64,000 nucleotides of DNA, from contig NC_061783.1 in NCBI RefSeq assembly GCF_022458985.1, positions 1,270,413-1,334,412 of the forward strand. Direction: 5' to 3'. Of this stretch, positions 1-11,798 are shown piece after piece. The translations under genes were made by a program, and so were the position numbers. The stretch is from Mugil cephalus. Its lineage: Eukaryota > Chordata > Actinopteri > Mugiliformes > Mugilidae. Position 1 is the stretch's first letter. The number at the start of each line of letters is the position of its first letter. A model generated the notes under the pieces. The model was not told where the DNA came from. It saw only the letters and a program-made list of their open reading frames with translations, and did no database searches.

Positions 1-409
1 TTTCTATCTGGTGACTCAAGCCCAAGAGAAGCTCACGTATTTAGTGTGGGACCCGAATTCTGTAAGATCAATTTACATTTTTCTTCATTACAACATTATA
101 TTATATTATACACACCTTGTACATTATACAAGGTGTGTAATATTCCCTGCACACCAACTACATTAGTCTTATTTTTTAGTTTTTTTGTTTGTTTGTTTTC
201 AGGAGATGTTCCCAGCTCTGGCATCAGTTCCTTACCCTTCCTGGATCAATGCAGTCATCTTTCTTTTGGCAGGAATCCCCAGCTTGGCAGTGCCTCTGTT
301 TGCATTGTTTAGGCTGGTATTCGTGTGCTGCAGAAAAAAATGTTGCGGAGAGAAGAAAGTGAGGCAGATCTCCTCATCAGGTGCAAAGTCATACAATTTA
401 CAACTGTAG
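1..409 (+). CDS. slc6a19: slc6a19-like neutral amino acid transporter, last two exons (partial)
   Basis: This is the 3' end of a gene that starts left of the window. Exon A (1-61, frame from base 2) encodes a segment ending YLVWDPNS and is followed by a GTAAG donor. Exon B (203-409) follows a T-rich acceptor and ends in TAG. Together they give about 88 residues: the end of the penultimate membrane segment, the following loop, the last membrane helix ([17 protein letters not shown]) and a basic, Cys-rich cytosolic tail. The match to the same exons of the complete slc6a19 at 6606-11463 is very close, and the splice phases are identical, so this is a tandem paralogue. By family it is a Na+-coupled neutral amino acid carrier of the apical epithelial membrane. 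The tail ends SYNLQL and differs from that of its neighbour. A candidate ATTAAA poly(A) signal lies at 535-540. Confidence 0.88.
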
Positions 410-534
410 TTGAACTTAACTTTCCACATATTTGTGTTCCCATCCATGCTTTGTACATGCTATTTCTAGAGGAGCCTGTCATTCTCCAAATGCAGTGCAC
501 TTGTGGCTGCTGAAGCAATGTTTGTCTCTATGGA

Positions 535-540
535 ATTAAA
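535..540 (+). terminator. candidate poly(A) signal (ATTAAA) of the upstream slc6a19 paralogue
   Basis: ATTAAA lies 126 bases after the stop codon of the partial gene. It is the common variant hexamer and the first plausible signal in this direction. Only the hexamer supports it. Confidence 0.4.
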
Positions 541-824
541 ATTTACAATGACAGAGTAAAAAGACATTAACAGAATCACTGATTTAATAATATTAGTGTG
601 CGGGACATAACTGTACACTACTAATATTTACAAGTGGAGGATGTATTGCACTGAATTGATGACAGAGATGGCACACTAACAGTACAAACAGTGGTGGCGA
701 TGTCAGAAGAGATCAACATGTTGCAAAGACGAGGCCAAAGGTTTTGCATGTAAGCTGCAGAGCTGTTTTCAAACATGTTAACTGACAGCTACAGTGGCTT
801 CTAGTCCTCTTGTCTCCTCTCTTT

Positions 825-945
825 AGTGTCCCTCTACCCATCCGGCCTCAAGCAGATGGGTCCCTCATATGAGCTGGGTTCCATCCTGTAAAATATTTTT
901 CTTTGCCACGGTAGCCTTAGTGCTTGTTCAGGTGGTTTAAAGCTC
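825..945 (+). repeat. LINE (L2/Rex-type) 3'-tail fragment
   Basis: The stretch with 'agatgggtccctcatatgag', 'ctgggttcc' and 'tttctttgccacggtagcc' resembles the widely dispersed 3' tail of a fish non-LTR retrotransposon. A second, similar copy sits in slc6a19 intron 1 at 7128-7262. The family name is recalled, not searched. Confidence 0.5.
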
Positions 946-998
946 TGAGCTCTTAAGTATCATTTTTATTGTTTTTGACAATATATTTACACACCAAT

Positions 999-1414
999 CA
1001 GGCATAACATTATGACCACTAAAAGGTGAAGAAAATAACATTGAACATCTTATGACAAGCCTGACACAGATGCACACACAAAAACGCTTTAGGAATAACA
1101 AATAAAACACATAAGCACATATGAGGAACAGCTGTTGAGTCTATTAGTAGCTTCGATGAGGAAAGTCACCTTAATCGGTTGTGTGACGTATTTTTCCCTT
1201 ATATGGAAGTCACACTCAGGGTGAGGAGTGTTCCCAGTGTTTAAAGCTCTGCCATGGAAACGTACGAGACACATGACACAGAGATTTTTTATATTCCTTT
1301 GTTCCCCTTGCCCCCCCTCAGAAGGCCCATGTCCATTCTCTGATGAGTCAACTGTTCTGGAGGCACAAAGGAGACCTACACAATATTAGGGAGGTGGTCA
1401 TAATGTTATGCCTG
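999..1414. mobile_element. MITE with perfect 20-bp terminal inverted repeats
   Basis: CAGGCATAACATTATGACCA at 999-1018 is the exact reverse complement of 1395-1414. The 416-bp element has no coding capacity. No clear target-site duplication is visible at its edges. It is a non-autonomous DNA transposon; the superfamily cannot be settled from sequence alone. Confidence 0.8.
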
Positions 1415-3939
1415 CACTGTGTGAATCAAATAGGACTGCATATATTACAAGAGAGAACATTTTGTGAAACCTGTGGAATTAACATAAAATGTGATCTGAT
1501 CTTTATCTAGTTATAAACTCACATTTCTAACATGTCTTTGTTGAACACTCTCATCTTCTATAACGGCTTGTCCTCTTAATCATTACTTGTACTTAAGTAG
1601 ACTTTTTCTTGTGTTCATAATAAGAAAACTTCGAATAATGTTTTATTGCATTACTTAGCAGTATGATTTGAATGTATTAAAGATCAGTTCATCTTTAATG
1701 AATTTCCATATACTAGTTTTCCTGTAAGATACTAACTTTTGCTTTACTTTAAAAATAATACTACTTTAATAATAGTAATCAAATATAGTTTAAATAAGTA
1801 TTTCAATAATTTCACAAATTTCAATCATAAATTAGTCTATTAGTCTACACAATGCAGCAATACAAATGAGTAGGCAGTGAGTCCTTTTGTTTAGTGTGCT
1901 TTGATCAGTTTAAAAATATATACATCTCATTTTATGTTAAAAAAAAAAGCCACAAATTAATTAGTTGGGAATAAACATAAAGAACAACCTTTTTCAGTTC
2001 ACAAGAGAAGAGTCCACTCACCAGCATCTCTAATATTGCTATAATAGTACACAAAAAATAGGACAAATCTTTTATACATTTTCAATATTTGTTTGTTGTC
2101 CATTATCACCAACTACTTGAATGACCCAGACACAGACTGGCCCGGTACAGGTATATCATGTATAAGATATACTCTATACTTCAAATGACTTACCTTTATC
2201 CACTTGAAGTTGGTTTCAGCCACTAAAGCATCAGTCTGTCCTAATATTTAAGCAGTACCTAATAAAATGAATATGAACTTAATATTAAGATTGACATATT
2301 GCTAATATGAGAAGCAAAGGTTTTTTTTTTTAAATGCAATTAAATAAATGACTATAAGGGATTTACTGACATGTGTTTTTATGCTTGCATCTTTACAGAT
2401 ATGTGGAATACCAGATGAGCAAAAGCATCATGAATGAACCACAACACCCTTCAATCTCATCACCTCATCATGCACAAATGACTGACAAATATAGGTCTTT
2501 GGCAAAAGCCATGGAGATTAGGGCCCTGAAATAACAGCAAATACACAAACCCGTCTATGGATATACTGATAATCGATAGTACAGTGTCTGTAAAGTTCAC
2601 ACTTTCCAGGAAAAAATGTGTCTCACATGAGAGCAGGGATTAGAAGGAAATGCAACAGTGATTTTTCTTTTTGTGTTTAAAAAGAAACTGTAACCAGCAA
2701 CAAGTGAATGTGCATTATAGTTGTTTATTTTGTTCAGTGGATGTTACCATGCCATATTTGGTTTAAATTTGGATTTGTTCAGACACAACTTATCTTGATT
2801 TAAAGATGAATTGTAAGTTTAATGAAATTCTGTTTTGAAGGGAAATTGTTTTGTTTGTTGTTCAGTCCTTACACACCAAGCATGAACTACATAGCACATT
2901 ATTAACTTGCCAAAATTCAGTCAGTATGTGTTACTGAATTTAATAAAATAACACAAGTAAGGTAACACCTTATGAATTCATATAAATTATATTTACATTG
3001 TGTTAATTTCACATGTCCATAAAATTTCCTACACATTATAACTATGTTGTCATGTATCTTAAAAGCGTAGTAAAATGTACTTTAAGTTGAAACCAAGCAC
3101 ATTTGTAAAAAATTACTTAAATACATTTAAGTGTATCTTAATGGTGTCTCAAAATAATGTAGTCAAGTACACTTATTGCATATGGATTACACTTTCCAGG
3201 CACTTTAGTTTAGTGCCTAGTTAAGTAGTTTTTTGAACAAATCGGAGCTCTGTACACACCAACACGTTATTTTTTTAAACAATAAAAATGAGAAACAAGC
3301 ATAAACTCACCGGAGAAGCCTGATAGGAATCCAACAAGAGAGACACGCCTTTTTGTATTGATCCACGGTCCAAGGGTCCAAGCTGTCCATTTCAGATGTA
3401 TTTTCAGTCGAAAAAAAATACTTTTCTTTCCCATACCACCATGCCCTGTGGCTATGGTGGTTCTCTGGTATTAGTACCCATGTGCTCCACACTGGGGTTG
3501 TGGTTCTCCTTGGGCTGGGGCTCCTGACTCTGAGCCCTGGTAAAGCTTGCGCTGGGTCACATCAAGAAGAATTGACAAGTCATGTAATAATCATTGAGTT
3601 TATTATGACAGTACGTTGAAGTGTTCAAAAGTTATGGCTTTTTTATTTAAAATGTGTCCAAATGGCACAGTTTGGAAATGCCTGGTTATACCCTTAGATA
3701 AAAGGGTAAAATAATCTTTAATTTTCATATGCAATTTGAACGGGAAGTAAGTAAGACTTTATGCTATGATAATCTTGTGTTATCCAGACGAGATCTGTCC
3801 TCGGCTTCCTCTGAAGGCATCAGAGCTTTCAAAAGAGACCAAGACTATGCATGAGCTCCAAACTGTTCATAAACAGCATTTAGTTTTCTTTGGGTATGTC
3901 CTAAATAGGTGTTTCTCTGCAAAAAGGCTGGAATGGTAA
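1415..3939. other. AT-rich intergenic DNA, no gene recognised
   Basis: The DNA is AT-rich, with no reading frame or splice pattern resembling a gene. Short open frames, for example minus 3307-3492, have no recognisable protein. A stretch near 3480-3540 is more GC-rich but was not identified. Confidence 0.6.
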
Positions 3940-4639
3940 GGGGCTAGTAAAACATTGGACCCCCTTTTGCCTTCAGAACTCGTGGCATACTTTCAACAAG
4001 GTGTTTGAAACATTCCTCAGAGATTTTGTTCCATATTGACATGATGGAATTATGCTACACATCTATGATGCAAATCTCCCGTTCCACCACATCCCATATG
4101 TGCTCTATTGCAGGCAATGTTTTTCCAGTCTTCTACTGTCCAGTTTTGGTGAGCCCGTGCAAACTGTAGTCTCAGTATTCTGTTCTTAGCTGACAGGAGT
4201 GAAACTCGGTGTGGTCTTCTGCTGCTGTAGCCCATCTTCTTCAAGGGTCGACGTGTTTTGCGAGTCGTTGAACCAGTCTGCCTATTCTCCTCTGACCTCT
4301 CACATCAACAAGACATTTTTGTCCACACAACTGCCGCTCACTGGATATTTTCTCTTTTTCAGACCATTCTCTGAAACCCTAGAGATTGTTGTGCATGAAA
4401 ATCCCAGTAGATCAGCAGTTTCTGAAATACTCAGACGAACCTATACAGTACCAACAACCATACCACATTCAAAGTCACTTAAATCCCCTTTCTTCCTCAT
4501 TCTGATGCTCGGTTTGTACTTCAGCAAGTTGTCTTGATCTCCTCTACAGGCCTAAATGCATTGAATTGCAGCCATGTGATTGGGTGATTAGTTATTCGTG
4601 TTAATTAGCAATTGAACAGGTGTACCTAATAAAGTGGCC
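3940..4639 (-). mobile_element. degenerate Tc1-like transposon (copy 1)
   Basis: On the minus strand, a frame at 4050-4244 reads MGYSSRRPHR followed by SAKNR and AHQNWTVEDWKN, the DNA-binding-to-DDE linker typical of fish Tc1-like transposases. The 3' end carries 'gaacaggtgtacctaataaa', the terminal inverted repeat seen also in copy 2 at 29021-29823. Much of the DDE domain is missing and the rest is broken by stops, so it is inactive. A plus-strand frame at 4199-4537 is only its shadow. Confidence 0.85.
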
Positions 4640-5284
4640 TAACATTAGCATATAAAGTGCATTTCTTTTGTACAGCAAAAAAAGCACAGTTCAGTACATT
4701 TATCAGTTGACACAGAAGTGTACTAAAATTACCTGGGCATGATGACTTAGATGAAGATCTGATCGTCTGCTAAGAGAAAGTAATTCATAAAAGTTAATTC
4801 ATAAGTACTTCCAAAGAGCTGACAGGTGTTATTTCTTCTTTATAGTATTCCAGTGTGTGCTTGAATAACATAGTATCCAATCATAGATTCAAGATTACCT
4901 TTTACTGCCATTTTTTACTAGGTATGAACAACAAAATCTTTTTTCTCATCCATTGATCATCCATGTTAAATAACTAACAATAAGAGTTTTATTGAAGTCA
5001 GTCCAAGTCAAACTGAACTTTGTCTCTTGCTTATTTAGTTTACTCAGACAACCTCCAAATTATCCTTTAATGATTCACAAAAATAATGATAAAAGGAAGA
5101 TAAACCTCAACATGATATACAGTATCTGTCCAGGAGCTGAGGTCTTACATAAAGGGCAGCAGTCACTTATTAATACTGTGGACGACATCAGTGAGCTCTA
5201 GGGTTTAACTCTGGAATCTTTAAATGAGTCAGGAGTCACAGTTCAAACTAGAGGCTAAACCCGGCATCCGTGATATGTAACCAT
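4640..5284. other. intergenic DNA, nothing recognised
   Basis: No gene, RNA or repeat boundary was identified. The one open frame here (4992-5201) looks random. Confidence 0.5.
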
Positions 5285-5335
5285 CAGTGGCTGAGCTGTG
5301 GCTCAGGTGGTAGAGTGAGCTTGTGTTTTAATTCT
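5285..5335 (+). repeat. possible tRNA-derived SINE head fragment
   Basis: 'gctgtggctcaggtggtaga' resembles the A-box region of tRNA-derived fish SINEs. No B box or clear tail follows, so this is at most a truncated head. Confidence 0.35.
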
Positions 5336-5339
5336 TGGG

Positions 5340-5824
5340 CTCCAAAGTGTCCTTAGCCTAGACACAAGTGAAGATTTATTTTCCAACAAGATCGTAAACC
5401 AAAGCAAACAGTGAAGGCTTAAAGGTTTAAAGGCAACAAGGTGAATGTTCTTGCGTGGCAGAGTCCAAGACTTCATTCAACAGAGAATTTGCGGCAGAAC
5501 TTGAAAAGTGCCATTAAGGCCGATCCCTTTACATGGTGACAGAGCTTCAGCACTTTGCACAGAAGAATGGAAGAAAAAATTTCAGTGTTCAGATGTGCAA
5601 GCCCGTTTGAGAACAATCCATACTCAGTACCGTAGTTATTAGTATGGCTTATTCGTAAGGTATTTTACCTTGAGATTATTTTGTAGAAATCTGCACTCAG
5701 GGTGACAGTGTTTTTTGAGATTCTTGTCAAATAAAGACAAATTATAATGACCATGATTGCATGTATAAAAGCAATAAAAAGGGAAAAAAGTGTAATGTGT
5801 TGAATACTTTTCATAAGTGCTGTA
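5340..5824 (+). mobile_element. degenerate Tc1-like transposon, 3' half
   Basis: Read with frameshifts, the plus strand gives remnants resembling FQQD, then GNKVNVLAW, then NLKSAIKA, matching the order of the last DDE-domain blocks of fish Tc1-like transposases. The end 'ttgaatacttttcataagtg' resembles a Tc1 terminal repeat. Stops and frameshifts are frequent and no intact protein remains. It belongs to a different subfamily from the element at 3940-4639. Confidence 0.7.
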
Positions 5825-6605
5825 TCAGAAGTGCATGTTTTTGGGTTTGCATATAAGCGTGCACCTTGTTGAGTGCGTTGTAGTTTGATGAAATGTATCT
5901 ATTGGCAGATTATACATCATGTCAGAACAAACTGGAAATAATTAAGATCTAAAGTGGTAAACAAAGTTGTACATACAGTAAATCTTACATGCAGTAAGGC
6001 TTTGGCGATCCCTTGAATGGGCATGTCAGCTTATAGAGAATTAGTCATCACAAAGCAAAAAAACAAAAAAGTGTGACATGGTGAGCTGCAGGTAGAAAAG
6101 GTGTCTTCTCTTTGGCTTCCCTGGAGGTCTCAAATCTTCTCAGTCAGTAGCTTATAAGATTAGAACCACCAGTATTAGATCATTCTATATATTAAGTAGG
6201 AGCAACTTCTTATTTTATATTCCAGAAGGAGCAGGACTCACAAGTCTCATTGTCATTATCAAATGACTCACTCCAAAGGTTATTTACCCCATTATCAGAT
6301 CCAGGGCAACACCTCAATATTACTACTGTGTAGATGGAGTTGCAATATAGTGTGACAGGTGAGGTGCACCCCAGAAAAGTGGATTCAAACATGAGATCTA
6401 TTCACTGGAATGACACAAAGAGAACTACAGTGCATTGATTATTTGTTTGATATGCAAATCAGTGACGAAATAATGGAAGGGCAGAGTGTGCACTTGCTAA
6501 TCTGTAAACCAAACCAGATAAAGTCATAAACGTTCTCCTAACACGAAGCCCTTACTTTGACTTCCAGCAACGAAAGAGTAACACCTCAGTTCCAGGAGGG
6601 TTATC
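5825..6605. other. upstream region of slc6a19
   Basis: This is the non-coding interval immediately 5' of the slc6a19 start. A GATA-like 'cagataaag' lies near 6515. No convincing TATA box or defined transcription start was seen. Confidence 0.4.
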
Positions 6606-9600
6606 ATGAAACTTTTGCTTCCTAACCCGGGACTGGATGACCGGATCCCTAATTATGAGGATCTGGAGAGGATGGAGAAGGAGGACGCTGGGGACAGACC
6701 CAAGTGGGACAACAAGGCCCAGTACATCTTAACCTGCGTGGGTTTCTGCATTGGGATTGGCAACGTGTGGCGATTCCCTTACTTGTGTCAAAGCCATGGA
6801 GGAGGTAAGCTGAGATGAAAATGCCAAAGGGACATATTATTTCAATAGACATTTAATTACAAGTTGTAATTGTCTTTAAGGTGCCACAAAAAAAAGGTCA
6901 GTTTTAATTTGAATTGTGAAGCTTCTCATTTTTAAGGTGGTGATATTGTACATACGAGTGCATTTGAAATGTTGATGAAATATTATCAAACCATGAAATC
7001 TTCTGTGACTTTTGTCAAATGGACATTTAAACCATTATTTGAAAAGATGGTGGAAACAGATTTTTTCAAGGTTTGTGATCAGATAAAAGAAAAAGTTTTA
7101 AATATGGCTTTTTAAAGCTGAAAATACTACACAACACTGGCCCCAACCAGATGGGTCCCCCCATATCATCTCGGTTCTGATTAGGACTTCTGCCTGGCAA
7201 ATAGAATTTTTTTTTCTTTGTCGTAGTGGCCTTAGAGTTTTCTGAGTTCTGTATAGTGTCTTAAACCAATTGTGATTGTTATAGGCATAATAAAAAGTTG
7301 AAATTGACATAATACAGCAATATATTCATTAAAGTTTTATATTTATTACGTTGAATGGTAAACCTTGACCTGAACCTGATCTTAGGTGTTTCATTTACAG
7401 TAAATGAGTCTAATACAGCAAAAAAAGGAAAGGAAGTCATTTGCCTGTAAAAGCATTTCGTTTAGATGGGGGTTTGACTTGGCCTGCAATTTTTCCAGGT
7501 GCCTTTTTGATTCCTTACCTCATCCTTCTGGTGCTGGAAGGAATGCCTCTCCTCTTGATGGAGTTTGCCATTGGGCAACGACTCAGAAAAGGCAGCGTTG
7601 GAGTGTGGAGGGCCATCAACCCATATCTTACTGGTGTTGGTAAGTAACCGTAAGGCCAAGAAGACATAAAAGAACCATAGGAAGATATGCAAGATTTCAG
7701 CTAATAATTATGTCCTTCTCACTGTAGGTATCGCCTCCATGCTGGTGTCCTTACTGATTGGACTGTACTACAACACCTTGATAGCCTGGATCATGTGGTA
7801 TCTCTTCAATTCCTTTCAAGAGCCACTGCCTTGGACACAGTGTCCTCTCAATGAAAACAGGACAGGTATTTGACAAGACAAACATAGATACTTATTAAAA
7901 GTATGCGTTCACACGAGGAATAACAGAAGTTACAACTTGGTCAGTGTTGCTAGTGACACTGTTGCCAAGTTGCCACTGGAGTCTCACTCAAGCACTCTAA
8001 AACCACATGAAGGGTTGACGCATTCATCTTGGAGGACAAGACGAACAAGTCACATCATCAGCTCATCTCTACATACAGCTGACTTCCACAGAAAACTTAT
8101 TGTAGCTTGTTTCTCTCACAGTTGTAGAGTGAATGTAGCATAGCCATCCCACAACCTGCAGTTCACCCAAGACACTTGTCAAGTCTCATTCAAGGCGTCT
8201 TATTTAAGCTGCTTCAGCCTTTGTCACTTAACCCGCCTCCACCCCAGCTCCTCCCTTTGTGATGTTTTGGTGTGAATCAGTATCATTCTGTATCATACCT
8301 GCTCCTTGCTTTAGGCTTTCAGTGTCAGCATGTGAAAAAGCAGGAAGGTTGCCAGAACAGAGACATCAAAAAATATTTAACTGCTGATGCAAATAAACAT
8401 CTTTAACTAAAGTTGTACTGATTAAACTTTAACCATCTGATTTTTTAATGCTCTTTCAGGATTTGTACCGGAGTGTCAACAAAGCTCAACTGTGGATTAT
8501 TATTATTACCGAGTGACTCTGGACAGTACAACGTCTATATCCGACTCTGGAGGAATCCACTGGCCCATGCTAGTGTGTCTGTTATCTGCCTGGACTATCA
8601 TCTTTATCTGTTACATTCGGGGGATCAGTACTTCAGGAAAGGTTCATTGAACTTGCTATCAAAACTTAAGCGTTATTCAGTTAGTACTATCAGTATCATA
8701 TAATGTTTCTATGTCTCATCATGACCTCAGGCAGTGTACGTCACAGCCATTCTGCCGTACATAGTGCTGGCCATCTTCCTGATTCGAGGACTGACTCTTA
8801 AAGGAGCTTTCAGTGGGCTAAAGTTCCTCTTCACACCAGATGTATGTTTCAAGTTTCTATCACATAAAATGCCTATAATAAAACTTTATAAATGCCATCA
8901 CATAATGCCACAGCATAATGTACTCACTTTTCCAGGTGGATGAGTTAATGAAACCAACGACCTGGTTGGATGCAGGTGCCCAAGTCTTTTATGCTTTTAG
9001 CATAGCATGGGGAGGCCTCATCTCATTCTCAAGCTACAACCCTGTTCAGTAAGAGACATTTAAAATCCGGTTCAACATAATATTGAACTCACTTCCATTA
9101 TTATTACTTTAAAAAAGGACACCAGTGAACCTCAGACATTATATTTTGTTGATCTTTTTTTCTTCCTTTAAGCAACAACTGCAAACAAGATGCTATAATC
9201 CTGTCTGCTATAACGGGTCTCACTTCGATCTATGCTGCTACGGTCACCTACACTATCATTGGCTTCAGGGCCACGGAGAAATATGACATCTGTATGAATG
9301 AGTGAGTAGTCACAGAGCAGTCCTGTATGTTTCTCTTTACTTTGCATTTGAGGACATTTGTTTTGAGGAACTCTAAACACCAGATGTCCAAACACAGATT
9401 TAAAGAAATATGAAAAGGTTTCTAATGCTGCTTCCATTATTATCTGTAATAACTCATATTCTCCAACTGTGTGCACATTACCAAGATTATTTATTTGATT
9501 TGACTCCATTAATCTAATCTCATATTTTCTCCCCAGTAACATCATGACACTATCGAATGCATTTGAGCTTCCTGAGGAGAGCATCACTGTAGACAACTAT

Positions 9601-11463
9601 GATGCAGCTTTCAGTCATCTGAACAGCTCCTATCCTGATGTTGTTCTTGGACTGGACATCAAAACCTGTGACTTGCAGAAGCTTCTCAGTGAGGTGACTG
9701 TTTTGATGGAGATGCATCAGTTTCTTGTATTATTCTAGTTTCCCTCTCTCTGATCAGTGCTGTGTTTGTTCAGGGAGTGGAGGGGACAGGTCTGGCCTTC
9801 ATTGTTTTCACAGAGGCCATCACCAAGATGCCTGGATCCCCAGCCTGGTCTGTGCTCTTTTTCATCATGCTTCTCTGCTTGGGACTCTCAACCTTGTTTG
9901 GCAACATTGAAGGAGTGGTGGTCCCCTTGAGAGACCTAAATTTATTACCTAAGAAATGGCCCCAAGAAGCAGTGACTGGTATTCTTCTTTGGAACTAAAG
10001 CAATGTTCAGATCAGATCAAAAGAATTTATTGATCGTGTTTTAACACAAGCTCCTTTGTGTATGTATGTTTCAGGAGTAACGTGTCTTGTGGCATTCGTC
10101 ATCTCCCTCCTGTTTGCGCAGCGTTCAGGACTTTACTGGGTCACTCTCTTTGACAACTTTGCAGGGTCGGTTCCACTCCTGACCATTGGATTGTTTGAGC
10201 TGATAGCTGTTGTTTACATCTATGGCATTGACAGGTTAGTGCACAGAGCTTCTCTATTTGCCTAATATGGTATTGTCCATATTGTACGCTAAGCAGCCAC
10301 ACTTTTCATGGCACTGCTAATGGTGTGATTTTGGTTTAACAGTCTGCAAAACTGATGAACAATGCTTTGATCTCGTTATATGTATTTATAGATCAAAAAT
10401 GCTGAAAACAAGGGCTACTGAACGTCTCTAAAAGAATGAATGGTACTCTAAAAATCCATTAGGAGTACCTTTTGGAGCTGAAGAAGCTGTTTTCAGCTTC
10501 TTTGGATATGCGATGACTTGGATAAAATAATCTCTGAGATCTTAATCCTGTGTAATTTGGCAGCAAAACAACGTTTTAAAAAAGGCAGTAATTTGCCTTT
10601 TCCCATCATTCTGCGAGCAACTGATCTGGTTTCATGATCTGGCACACTCACTCACTCACTCACTCACTCACTCACTCACTCATTCACTCACTCACTCACT
10701 CACTCACTCACTCACTCACTCACTCACTCACTGTGTCTGTTCTTCCCCTATTACTCACTGCAATATTTCAGACAGACAATAGTAACAATACATTGCATGC
10801 CCTGCGGAGACTTTCATAATAAAGTAAAATCTCAGAACATGTTGGTTAATGGGCAATACACTCAGTCACCATCTCACTCTGCAATAGATAGCGAATAGAT
10901 AACACGTTTGTAACCTAACCTTCATGTCATGTCTTATGTCCCTGTGCTGCCACTATTTTGTCTGTGACATGACAAAAAGTTTGTATCACTGGTCTCACCT
11001 TAAGTAATGTTTTATGCTACTTACATTTAAAATCTCTTGCGTGGCAGGTTCAATGAAGACATCAAGTACATGATCGGACATAAGCCCTCCATCTTCTGGC
11101 AGGTTTCATGGAGACTGGTCAGCCCTCTAATCATCCTGGTTATCTTAGTTTTCTACCTGGTGACTCAAGCTCAACAAGAGCTCACCTATTTAGTCTGGGA
11201 CCCGAATTCTGTAAGCACCCAAACATGTATCAAATGTTATTATAGTAAATAACTTGCAGATACTCATTGTGCTGCTTTATTGTTTTCAGGAGACGTTCCC
11301 AGCTCTGGCATCAGTTCCTTACCCTTCCTGGGTCAATGCAGTCATCTTTCTTTTGGCAGGAGTCCCCAGCTTGGCAGTGCCAGTGTATGCATTATGTAGG
11401 CTGGTCTATGTAACCTGCAAGAAAAAGACAAAACCCAGTGAAAAAATTAGCCAGATTTCTTAA
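6606..11463 (+). CDS. slc6a19: sodium-dependent neutral amino acid transporter B0AT1 (SLC6A19), 12 coding exons
   Basis: Exons: 6606-6804, 7499-7639, 7728-7865, 8460-8641, 8731-8841, 8936-9048, 9173-9301, 9537-9693, 9774-9978, 10075-10234, 11048-11210, 11290-11463. All phases join, giving 623 aa (human about 634). By family it moves neutral amino acids with Na+ across the apical membrane of gut and kidney, with collectrin/ACE2-type partners. Visible features are the N-terminal [11 protein letters not shown], the unwound TM1 [10 protein letters not shown] (residues 50-59), an NRT glycosylation site at 157-159 before the large loop, TM6 ISFSSYN (286-292), and a short Ser/Lys tail. The N-terminus and the loop [10 protein letters not shown] fit SLC6A19 better than SLC6A18. 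The exon 4 donor (AAG|gttcat) is weak but phase-compatible. It sits between a near-identical paralogue and slc6a18. Confidence 0.94.
7128..7262 (+). repeat. LINE (L2/Rex-type) 3'-tail fragment in slc6a19 intron 1
   Basis: 'cagatgggtcccc', 'ggttctg', 'cttctgcctg' and 'tttctttgtcgtagtggcc' appear in the same order as in the fragment at 825-945. It is non-coding and diverged. Confidence 0.5.
10645..10732. repeat. (TCAC)n microsatellite in slc6a19 intron 10
   Basis: About 22 tandem tetranucleotide units, with one visible interruption ('cattcact') near 10681. It lies inside the 813-bp intron 10 and is non-coding although open in frame. Confidence 0.97.
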
Positions 11464-11792
11464 CCTTTTACTGTGTAATAATATGCAGACATATTTCACA
11501 TGTTGTACTGATTAATAACAATGAAAACAACATTTATATTTAAATTCCTACCACAAACAGTGGTTGTCTATTTATATTTATGCACAGATTATTAGGGCAA
11601 AGTACTGAACTTTTATCAATGCACTTGGTTAAAATACACACATCTCATGTTTGTTTTTGTGCAATTGCACAAGAATGTGTGGTTTAAATATCGTTCTTTA
11701 CTACTTATTTCTTATTTTACATTAATTTTCTGTACGTGAAGATATGTTGTATGAATACAGTTTTTGCCTTTAAATTATTTATTATTTAAATT

Positions 11793-11798
11793 ATTAAA
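11793..11798 (+). terminator. candidate poly(A) signal (ATTAAA) of slc6a19
   Basis: ATTAAA lies about 330 bases after the slc6a19 stop in an AT-rich stretch. It is the best hexamer found downstream; use is inferred. Confidence 0.35.

Noticed and set aside
5285..5335. Possible tRNA gene
   Set aside because: Only an A-box-like stretch is present; no B box, anticodon arm or terminator follows.
9168..9596. 142-codon minus-strand frame inside slc6a19
   Set aside because: It lies antisense to confirmed exons 7 and 8 and has no family resemblance.
10634..10819. Tandem array resembling regularly spaced repeats
   Set aside because: A simple TCAC microsatellite without spacers; not a CRISPR array, and the genome is eukaryotic.
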